Shown here: positions 1 through 10,600 of the stretch, piece by piece
Layout of the letters: every line of letters begins with the position of its first letter
Numbering within the stretch: the first letter of the stretch is position 1
Source: Candidatus Cloacimonadota bacterium
Lineage (GTDB): Bacteria; Cloacimonadota; Cloacimonadia; Cloacimonadales; Cloacimonadaceae
Assembly: GCA_023392795.1 (NCBI GenBank)
Contig: JAEWNJ010000071.1
Location: 1-47,244 of the forward strand
Length of the DNA stretch: 47,244 bases
Direction: 5' to 3'
Made by a program: the position numbers and the translations under genes
The notes under the pieces: generated by a model
Seen by the model: the letters and a program-made list of their open reading frames with translations, nothing else
What the model was told of the DNA's origin: nothing
Database searches by the model: none

Positions 1-133
1 TAACTTAGCTGGCAGCATCTTCGGCACAGAGTCCGATACCAGCACCTTGCCAAATTCTTGGATGGCAGTTCTGAGTTCAGATGTGATGCCTTCTACATTG
101 GGCACTTCCAGAGCTTTAACCTTGCAATTCAGG
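1..133 (-). pseudogene. 3' fragment of a duplicated copy of the 256-residue exported protein gene
   Basis: Positions 1-133 match 11969-12101 at 130 of 133 bases, with no gaps. In the minus-strand frame of the intact gene this fragment encodes residues from about NCKVKALEVPN onward and runs off the left edge of the window. The similarity stops abruptly at 133. A few codons upstream in the same frame (about 154-156) there is a TAA stop and no start codon, so this copy lacks its first two thirds, including the signal peptide. The 134-287 spacer that follows the SUMF1-type gene shows no recognisable gene. The near identity implies a recent duplication or recombination; whether the part outside the window is intact cannot be seen. 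Confidence 0.75.
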
Positions 134-287
134 AAGCAAGTGGCAGTTTACACTGTCCCAGTCTCGCTGAAGTCCATGCAGTCCTAAGATATGGCATGCA
201 ACAAACTCTGGATTGTCCATGCACTTCGCCTTTGCATGGCGTTATCCAATCCTGGAATGTTGCCTTGAGCATTAGTTGCTTCTGTAA

Positions 288-1367
288 CTAAATCTTTCGG
301 CAAACTCGAATTCCGGTGTAGTTGTTTTTTGCCAAAGCTAAGCCCTGTGCTCTACTACTTATGGTAGAGTACTTTGCAGCAAACCTCCAGCCCCCATCTC
401 TTCTCATCCTCCAAGTCCCGGTGCTGGGGCCATGCGGATCAGTACGTGGATAGTTTGGATACTCTTGATAATTATCCCAGCAAAACTCTCTCGCATTGCC
501 ACACATGTCATAGATGCCCAGTTCATTGGGCAGTTTTTGCCCCACGGGACGTATGTTGTTGTTAGAGTTTGCGCTGATCCATCCTACCAGCAGGGGGTCG
601 TTTCCTCCGCTATAGGTATAACCTTGGGACAAATTACCTCCGCGTGCGGCAAATTCCCATTCGGCTTCAGTTGGTAAGCGGTAGCCATTTGCATTCCAAT
701 CGCAGCTCACTTTCTGGTTATTCGCCTCAATCACTTTCCAGTTTTCGGGCCAGTCTTGTGGATCTGAACCATAGCTGTCGTAACTGAAGCAAGGGTCCAG
801 CCCTTCCTGGATACTGCGGAGGTTGCAATACAAAATTGCATCAAACCAATCTATCCAATACACCGGATAGTTATCGCCTACACCGTAACTATAGCTAGGA
901 TTGTTTCCCATCACGGCAGTATAACTACTCTGTGTGGTCTCGTATTTATCGATCAGAAAGCCCGAAACTGTAACCTCTGCCACGCCATTGTGGAAAGTAC
1001 CTCCCCATACATAAACGAAATTATCCGCGTAATCAGCGACGATATACTCGCCATTTGTAGTTTTGCTGGGGGATTTGCCTTCCTTGAAGCCTTTTGCTTT
1101 GAGATTGTAAGCTCCGCCCAGATTCATTGGGCCGCTATACAATGTGGAGCTTTCATCGGGTTCGCTGCCATCGGTTGTGTAACGAATTGTAGCATCGCTG
1201 GTAGCACATGTGATGCTGATAATTTGATCCGCGCCGTAAGTACCCGGAGCAGGCTCAAAAACAGGCTTTGCTACTCTATTGTTTGGATTTGTTAATTTTG
1301 TGCAAGCGCTTGTAAATAGTCCCAGCACCACGCTAAACAATACGCAGTAAATCATGTAACGTCTCAT
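288..1367 (-). CDS. SUMF1/FGE-fold lipoprotein with chitobiase-like C-terminal-type domain
   Basis: This 359-residue protein starts with a lipoprotein signal peptide ending in a TSAC lipobox near residue 22, so it is probably anchored in the outer or inner membrane. Residues about 33-110 (FEPAPGTYG...IRYTTDGSEP) match the CHB_HEX_C_1 domain found next to many exported enzymes. Residues about 115-359 are a formylglycine-generating-enzyme (SUMF1) fold: DKYETTQ, YRLPTEAEWEFAARGG, YDMCGNAREFCWD and a C-terminal TGIRVCRKI. The active-site cysteine region of true FGEs (CRxxxR before the final GFR) reads SSRAQG here, so sulfatase-activating chemistry is unlikely. Many SUMF1-domain lipoproteins are non-catalytic structural or binding proteins. 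It lies downstream of the giant beta-helix gene but is separated from it by a terminator hairpin, so it probably has its own promoter in 1368-1573. Confidence 0.85.
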   Translation of the reverse strand: MRRYMIYCVLFSVVLGLFTSACTKLTNPNNRVAKPVFEPAPGTYGADQIISITCATSDATIRYTTDGSEPDESSTLYSGPMNLGGAYNLKAKGFKEGKSPSKTTNGEYIVADYADNFVYVWGGTFHNGVAEVTVSGFLIDKYETTQSSYTAVMGNNPSYSYGVGDNYPVYWIDWFDAILYCNLRSIQEGLDPCFSYDSYGSDPQDWPENWKVIEANNQKVSCDWNANGYRLPTEAEWEFAARGGNLSQGYTYSGGNDPLLVGWISANSNNNIRPVGQKLPNELGIYDMCGNAREFCWDNYQEYPNYPRTDPHGPSTGTWRMRRDGGWRFAAKYSTISSRAQGLALAKNNYTGIRVCRKI

Positions 1368-1573
1368 AATGTATCCACCTTATCTTTGTTCTCAAACTGA
1401 TATGCAAAGGAGCATTAAATCTCACTCCGTCGCGGGTTTATAAAGCCACGTCATCTGTCTTACTAAGTTTCACAATATCGTGAGGAGAGGCTATCACATA
1501 CCGTCCACTCTCAATCAGTGATTTACAAAGCAGCTGACATGTCAAGAACATTTTTCAAACACATCTAGAAAGA

Positions 1574-1603
1574 GCGGAGATCTTAAATAATTCAGATCTC
1601 CGC
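1574..1603 (-). terminator. hairpin downstream of the giant beta-helix gene
   Basis: Perfect 10-bp arms at 1574-1583 (gcggagatct) and 1594-1603 (agatctccgc) enclose a 10-nt AT-rich loop. It lies 17 bp past the stop codon of the 3065-residue gene. On the minus strand it is followed by TCTTTCTAG, only a weak U tract, so the terminator call rests mainly on stem strength and position. Confidence 0.6.
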
Positions 1604-1620
1604 CCGCAATTCATTTTATG

Positions 1621-4600
1621 CTATTTGACAATACACATTTTCTTGGTTAGTGACTTTCCTTTGTAGGTCATCCGATAGAAGTAGACTCCAGACCCAATCG
1701 ATCTGCCGTTTGTGTCTCTACCATCCCACACTATTCTATGGTATCCTTTGGGAAGCAACTCATATCGCATGTTCTTAACTAACTGCCCGCGAATGTTATA
1801 TATAGCTAATTGTGCTGGAGCATCTTCCGGAATCTCAAAAGCAATCGTTGTTGTTGGATTGAATGGATTAGGATAGTTCTGGTGCAACACGAAGGATTCC
1901 GGGACTGGAGGTGTACTAAACTCCGTGGGTGTTGGCTGCAGTAGTAGGTTGATGTAGTCATCAAGATCACTTCTGAATGTCTGCATGGACTCAGGTATAT
2001 ATTGTGAGTACTTACCAACGTACTGATTGCGAGTATTGGCCTCACTCATAAGAAGGTGCGTATATGCCAGATCAATTACAGCATATATCGAATCAACCTC
2101 TGAAGGTGGATTATCAATGATGTCCTCGTACCATTTAATTACCGCCTGATAGTCCTCGAGCTTGAGGTTGCAGTAATTGACCAAGTAGTCTGCCAACTTT
2201 GCGCTTGCATTATCGTTATGAAGATTCGGTTCGGTTGCATAGAAGAGCTGAAGATCATATATCGCCGCACTACTGGAACTTCCAGCAGCCATTAGCAATT
2301 TGGCGGCTTCCTCCTTGTACTTGGTATCTGGATAGTTTTCAATCAAATCCTTGAAGAGAATCACGGCCAGATCATTATGGCCAATTCTGAGGTTGTATCT
2401 TGCCAGTTCAAAGAGGTCTTGATCAGCAGAAACCTCTGGGATCATGCCGGCTTCCATTTCCCATACCGGATCATATGAAAACAGATCAAGCGGAACTAAC
2501 ATGTCATGAGGATCCACCATGTTCCAATAATTGTATGAGACATCGAGAGTAGATGATTCGTTGCAGTCAGTGCAGCGTATTAAAACATCGGTAGGGTGCA
2601 GGCTATCATAGATCAGATTGAACCTGATATCCTTAGGGAAGCTATCATATGTGAAAGCCATTTCATCAAAGTAGTTGTTACTAAACGACTGGTACGGTGG
2701 TTCTTTGTTCCCAGCCAAGTATATACTTGAGTTTCTCAGACCTCCCAGGCCGATGTAATTGTTTCGAACAGAACCGTGTGAATCCATTTCGACGTTCGAG
2801 TGATAGACTTGGATTCCATAACCATATTGGTTACCTTCGATTATGTTCCTCTGTAGAGAGAAGTACTTTCCATGTCCAGACTCAAACAAAGATAATCCAG
2901 TATAGTAGTTGGATATCACATTGTCTGTGATTTGGAAATTAGGGAATGAATAGATTCTTATAGCTGTAGAGTTAGGTTGGTCATGGAAGTAAGAATCAAC
3001 GATGGACACCATCAAATCTTCGTTACCAACATCTGAGTTCACTGCGTCCAGGGTCGAAGCGGAGAACTCGGTATTCCAGACATCAAGACTCTGATTTTTG
3101 TGAGCGAGAAGGCTGTTAACGAACATGCTATTCTCTATTCTGAGTTGCGTCCCTTCAGTTTGCAGCTTTATACCAAGAACACTGGAGTCATGGATCGATA
3201 GTGCGGAAGCGTCCACAAATCTCACATGATATTCTGTCCCAGGGGTTTCTGAAGCGAAGGAGACATTGTCTCGAGTCTCCAGAGTACTATTCTCTACACA
3301 TAAAGAGCCGTTTGATTCAAAGAAAACAGAAACGTTATCCTCAATAATCAGGGTCTTGCCGCCAGATAGTGTGATCGGAGATGAGACAGTTATACAAGCA
3401 TCATCCCATATTGTAAGAGAGTCGACCGGGTCAATGCTTATGGTGGTGCCACTGTATTCATAGGCTCCAATATCAATCCTGCCACTTACTACTCTGCTGC
3501 GATTATTCAAATCCGTACTAGTATGGTCCACATTATCATAACCACTATTTACGCAGGGGCTGTCTGGCTTAAGGTTATAGTTATGCATGTCATTGATCAT
3601 GAGAGGAGATTCGCCTGCATCTCCATAACAGTCATCGAAGGTTGCTGTTGAACCAGTTAGGCACACTACTGCATTTTCTGTTTGGGGAATGAAACTGGTA
3701 AGTAATGGCATCGATGCTCCATTTATCATATAAACCTCGAAACCTTCAGGTGAAGAGTTTGACCAATGCAAGTTGTTTGTTGATTCCACCCTGGATCCAT
3801 CAGCGAAAACTCCTCCCCCTGAGTCAGTACCCACATTGTGTGCTACCGTGTTGTTGCTGAGTACCACTTCTGTACCTTCAAAGCACAAACCGCCTCCTTG
3901 AACAGCAGTATTGTTGTTGATCTGATTGTTTACCACTGTTTGCCTACGAGAGTTCTGGATGGCTAAAGCCCCTCCCTTCATGGTGCTTGAGTTATCGCTG
4001 AATTTTGAGAGACTGATACTAGATTTTTCTGAGCAGTTCATCATGTGGATGGCACCACCAATTTCACAGTTTGTTGTATCTGCGGTTCCATTTGATGTGA
4101 ACACATTTCTTAGTAGATTGCTCTCCGTCGCCAGGTTGATTAGTTGGATAGCTCCCCCAAACCTGGCTTTATTGCCTGTGAATATGTTGTCAGCAAGGCT
4201 GCTCATTGATGCGTTGTTAAGTATTGCACCTCCGGCATAAGCATAGTTTGAATCAAACGTGTTCTGGTTGATTTCAGCCTCGGCTCCGTCAACTATACCA
4301 ATCGCTCCGCCTCCATGGCCAACAGCCATGACTCCAGATTTGTCGGCTCCCAATGCTATGCTATCATAGAATTGATTTCCGAAAATGCGATGCTTCCCGG
4401 AACTGGCAAAAATGCTGCCTCCTGTTCCTGCTGCATTGTTTGCGTGAAACTGGTTATCAACAACAGTGTGTTCAATATCGGATGTACCTGTTCTTATCAA
4501 TGACAACGCTCCCCCAGAGAAGCTATTCAAATCCGAGGGCACACTTGCATCCAGAGGATAGCCTGCCATATTCAGACTGAAGAGGTTATTTTGCAAATGT

Positions 4601-7600
4601 AGATTCGTATCCATGGCGCAGATCGCTCCACCTGTGCCTTCACTTACTCTATTCCCTGTAAAATTGGAGTTTGCTACAAACAGGGTGTCGTGTGGGGCAA
4701 AATTAGTGACATAAATAGCGCCGCCACTATCAGATGCCTGATTGCCACTAAAAGAGCAATGGTCGATCCGTAGAGCGGGATAGCCATCAATGTACATAAC
4801 GCCACCATTAACTTCATCATGACTTATGGGAGTACGATCAGAATATGCTTTACCGTTTGAAAACAAACAGTGCAGGAAAGTGGAACTTCCAGCTGAAAGA
4901 CCACCTTCAAAGCTGAATCCATACCATGCATTGTTTCCCGGAGCCGTACTAAAGGTTATCCCTGAGGTATCTGTCCCTTGAGCATCAATTGAGCCCAATA
5001 CCTTGATCATGGAGTAGTTCGAAGCAAGAAACGATACACTAGGATCAATGTGCAATGTCCCTGTGCTCGTAACCTCAAGATCATTGATGAAGTGAGTGGG
5101 AGAATACGTAATCTCCACATAGTCAGGGATTCTATCCCTTGTGAACTCCCAATAAGGCCCCATGTATTCATAGGCTCCGATATCTATTATTGGAGTACCG
5201 TTGTTAACATTGATTCTTGGATTACCAATAACATCGACCCCCTCCAGTGCAGAATCCCTGGTCCCCGTATTTACGCATAAGGATCTCTTACTCAATTGGT
5301 AGGGTACAGGGCCTGCTGTGTCAAATCCGGGGTCTTCTATGATGCAGTTTTGTGACGTTACGCTCGTAAAAGTTCCACTGACGACATTTAGGGTATCCTC
5401 AATGGCACAATTTACCAAGTCAATGCTCTGAGCATTGATGCATTGAATTGGACTTCCCACTGTTAGTGAATCCCTATGAATAATCGTGTTCACTATGGTC
5501 ACAGCTAATGAATCGCAAACCAATGCCCAACCCATATCTGTGGCTATATTATCTGCAATGGTATTGTTTTCGAATCTGCCAACAATACTCTTCAGATACA
5601 TACCTGCACCAAGTGAGGCTCTATTCTGGATGATAGCATTGCTTGTGATATCGCCGTTCCCTTGTTGATAGACAGCGCCACCAGCATGAGCTCTGGACAA
5701 TTTGATTTCATTTGCGTTCAGAACCTTCACTGTGACAGGTTGAGTTGCTTGCCCTTTACCGTATTTCGCAGAATCGCTCTGTATGTAGATAGATCCTCCC
5801 TTACCTGAAAGCGAATCTGCACGACAATCTACAAACTGGTTACGGGACAATATGTAATCGGAGTCAAATATGGCAATGGCACCGCCAAACTCTTCCGCTG
5901 AGCAATTCTCAAAGGTCGAGTGTTCAACCACAACCGAGCCTGCTGCAGAGGAAATGGCACCTCCCTTACTTGAAGCCGTGTTCTGAGTGAAAGAAGCATT
6001 CTCTACAGTCAATGAGGCATATGCGCCAGCTACAGCAATGGCACCTCCGGATAACCCTCTATTCAGATTAAAGCTTGTTCCATCATGAATAGTTAATTGA
6101 CCGCCAGCTTGATAGATAGAACCACCATTGCAGGTATAATCAGCAGTTTCAGGTGAGTCGCCATTATCATTGAACACACCTTGAGAAATAGCTACATTGC
6201 TCTGATCTCCAACAATGGCCAATGCTCCACCATATATTGATTGGTTGCCAATAAATGTCGATTCCATTAAGCTAGCATTGGCACTATCGAGATATACGGC
6301 TCCCCCAATGTCTTGGGCAGCATTGCCGCTGAACGTAGTCTCATACATCGATAATTCTGCTTCGCTGCCAACAACCGAAATAGCACCACCTTCTGCTGCC
6401 GAGTTTTCTACTATCTGAGATGCATTAACTGAGATACTGGCATCTTCAGCAAACAAAAATCCTCCAGATTGTTGAGCCTGGTTACTGCTAAAGGTAGAGC
6501 CATTTATGGATAGATTTGATCCACTTCCAATAGCTGAAATTGCTCCACCCTTGAGGGCAGTACCACTCATAATACTACACTCAGATAATTGAACCATTCC
6601 ATTATTGAGATATATTGCCCCCCCCTGGTGCTGTGAATGACTGTTTTTAATATCTACATTGCTTAGCAGTATATTATGGTAGTCATTGGAGTGAATGGCT
6701 CCTCCACCCTCTTCAAACCTCGAATAATCATTAGTATTGATGATGGTCAGACTATCCAGCCTTGATTCACCGGTTAGATTACTCTCGAAAACGAATCCTT
6801 TCCAACTTGCCAGAGAATCAACTCCCGCAAAAGACACGCTATACAATTGGTTAAGCGATCGTCTTGCATGCAATTCACCAGACACATTAAAGCCACAGGT
6901 TGAATCAGCTAGCACTGATACCGCGTCCTTATAGGGACGAATCGTAAGTCTTGCTTGGGGACTTACCTGAACACTGGATCTAACTTCAATTTGCGGGCAA
7001 CTCCAAAGTGTATCAGCCAAAACAATATGTGACACTTGAGTTTCCGTTGGAGTATCCGTAACAACTAGGGGAATACCTTTTCCAAACAACGAAATTGTCC
7101 GTTCCGGATTGTAGGCATCGTTACATCTTATACTGATGTGGGTAGAATCCGCACCGATTAAAAAAGGTTGGTACCTTGCATGAACAAAAATTGAATCACC
7201 CGGAGCCAACTGGATCTGGTGATTATACCCCGCACCATGCCATGTAAGAACTTTTGGCATCTCGATACTTTCTCGTTTGGGAATCTTGCTTCTCTGCTCT
7301 TGGTGATTGCTTCTCTGCTCTTGGAGATTGCTTCTCTGCTCTTGGAGATTACTTCTCTGCTCTTGGAGATTGCTTCTGCTTTGAGTCCGATCGGATTGGC
7401 TTCTAATACTTGAATTTGCTCTTATGGGAGGTTCTTTTGATTGTCTCAAATCCATAGAGTTTTGCTTATTCTCCAGAGTATCAGTCGTAGTCGCGTACTG
7501 GAATGTAGCAAACCCATTCTCAGAGTGGAGCACGTTAAGTGAATCTACCACTAATCCAATATTGCCGGTATTTTTCAAAATCAGGAATTCTCTTCCAAAT

Positions 7601-10600
7601 GAAGGAGTGTTGTTTGCAGGGAAATCAATCATATGTAAAGAATCCGCTGATATGCTCAATTCTGCTGCAGTACCTATTCCGGTTACGTTGATCTGAATCA
7701 GACTGCATAGGCTGTCATTTGTAGCCAGAGTAACCAATTTGTTCTCATAATCAAATGCGTGATGTAAGGGACTGAACTTGATGGGAATATCCACAAACGG
7801 ATTAGTATCGGGCTCTTCTTCTTCATCATCCTCATCAGTTTCGATCAGATCTGTTGAACCGCTGTATGCAGTTGGAATTGTGTAAGGGAAGATGATATCA
7901 GTGGAGTATCCCTCTGGGAAATCTGCGTTATATAAATCCAGTGGTTTTGTGCCGATGTTTTCTACGCGATATAGCAGAACCTGTTCTTCGAACACAGGAA
8001 CACTACCAAAATCTACCAATGAATCAGCAATGCTGACCTCTGGTTTCATCAATTCTATCGCTCCGATATCTATGCCAGATCCGCAATACCTGGGATTTCC
8101 TAACAGATCAGTAGCTACGTAAGATTCCAGCTCCTGAATACCATTATCTCCACTATTCACCAAAGGAGAAAAAACTCCATGTGAGTATAAGTTACTCACT
8201 GAATCAAGCTGTAGCATTGCATTGCCAACATAAACTGTATCAAGAACAGTATAGTTATTCATATTCGGGCTTTGCGTGTATTCGGGGATGAAGCTCTTGC
8301 TCAGAATGAAGGAATGCGCATAGTTTGTCTGATCAGATTTAACGAAATGCTGAATCGCGTCATTACTCCAGAACAAGCTGTTTGATATATGTAGATCATT
8401 AGTTAAGTCACTGAAGATTTCCTGAGGTTGATCAATGAACGAGCAATTGTACATGCGCAGATCTCCTTCATAATCTTCAGAGTATATTGCCAGTCCCATA
8501 TTCACATTGGATGCACTATCTGTAAAAGTGTTATGACTGAAGTAGCTATTATGGAACTCGATAGTTCTATCTTCATCACTATCCGGGCTCTTGATATGGA
8601 TGGTTCCAGTGCCGCTTTTTGCGCTTTCATTTTCCATAAATAATGTGTTGGAAATGTGCGCATCTGAATTCTCAATATATAGTGCAGAACCGAACTTTGG
8701 TGAATTGCTGTATATGCTGTTATCAAAAAAATGGCTGTTTGAAAGGCGTAGAACTCCATCACGCGAACTAAGTGCTCCATGATCATAATTATGGAAGAAC
8801 TTGCAGGAATTGATGTCTGCTGTTGCGTACGTGTCCAACAATACAGCCCGTTTGTTTGCTCTACTGATATTACAGTAATTCAGTTCTATGCTGGGTAGTG
8901 GATTATCGTTTTTCTGTATTACTTCAATCCCACGCCAAGTACCAAGTGAATCAGAACTGGTAAAGGTTATGGGTTCTGCTTCTGTACCCTCGGCAATCAA
9001 AGAGCCATGTACTAAAATCTTTTTACCGTCCCGAACAGAAATAGTAACCCCAGGCGATATTTTCAGTAATACTCCCGGTTCAACTGTATAGTTTTGGACA
9101 ATCAATGTATCGGCGCTTATGTGATTTATTGATATGTAACTTGTGTCATCGCCAGAACCGACTGTGAGCTTTGAGCTATAAAGCCATCGCATATGAGCTG
9201 GGTTCTGATGATCCTTAGGATCAAGAGGCCAAAGTGAAAAATCAGAGAAAAAATCGGGTTTCCCAAACTTGTAAAAAGAGTGATTGGTGTTCCATACGTC
9301 TACGTCCCATTCTTTCTTACTATTAAACACTTGTCCCCAAAAGTTTATTGCTCTTTGTTTCGTACTTTTCTCGAAATGGGGATCACCCTTTAACCTTCGC
9401 GGGAATGAGTAAAAGTTTGAGAGAAACCAATGCGTGCATTTCATGTAGTTATTCACAATTAATTGGCGAGGTTGGCAAAACCATGCATTCCATGGGATGC
9501 CTCCATCACCAAGGTTGTAAAAGATGCTTTCTAAAGCCCAAGGTCCATAAATGTGCATACCTATATCGCTAATTCTGTTACGGAGAAAAGTGTTCTTTTC
9601 TCCGTTCTTGCCGTGGTAGGAATCTACCCAGATTGTCCTACAGCTATTGCCCTCAATAAGGTTGTATGATGGACCATTGGTTGTATCTAAAAAACTTCCG
9701 TTATACTCACTAGTCGGCTGGCCATGTATAACTATATCGCCAGTATATTTTTCCCCGTAAAAATCAGAATTATCACTGTTGATAGGTTCTCGGATGTAAT
9801 TGTAACCGACGACATTGAATTTTGACCGATCAGCAAGAACTATGCCATGTCGTAGTCGCAAAAATATATTATTTTCAATCAAGCATTTCTCTGTAAGGTC
9901 TCCTAAGTATGTTCCGTATCCAAAACCTCCTCCGCCTTGATTGGCGGCATTATCGAATAGGCAACCCGAAACAGTTACATGATTAGTTACTCTAGTGTAG
10001 TCACCTTGGATATAAACGTGATTTCTATATGGCTTATTGCTCTCTACACCAGTTATCCAGCAGTTATACGCGCTATTTAACAGTATATTATTGCCCATAT
10101 CATTTCTGTCATGAAATATTGAATCATTGTGATAACATGTATGTATGTTAATTTCAATGAAAACTGTTAGCGAATCAAAGACAGCGCCAACAAAATTAGC
10201 ATCATGATGACTCCTGCTAATTTTCAAATCTTCTATCCCAACGTTTGATTCGTCTATTATCTCAAAACAATTACTTCGATACTGTTCAATAGACATTGTG
10301 TTATTCTGCGTATCTCTTATATCAAAAAATAAACTCGTCGAGTCCGATCCTGCACCCTTGAGGCTAATGTTTGAGCGCATAGTGATTTTGCTGTTTAAAC
10401 GGTATAATCCTGGTGGAAAGTTAATCCTCACATGGTAATCTAAATTCAACCCTCTTCCATAAATGAAGGAGATCAGTTCATTAATAATAGCACTATCATC
10501 ATAATCATCATTTGGGGTTGCACTTACAAAGTAAGTTGTATCAATTTTGGAAGTAGTATCATTCAAGCAAACAATTGGCTCAATATTAGTGATGTCGATT

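Noticed and set aside
58..291. Plus-strand open frame at the left edge
   Set aside because: It is antisense to the duplicated gene fragment and continues into non-coding spacer.
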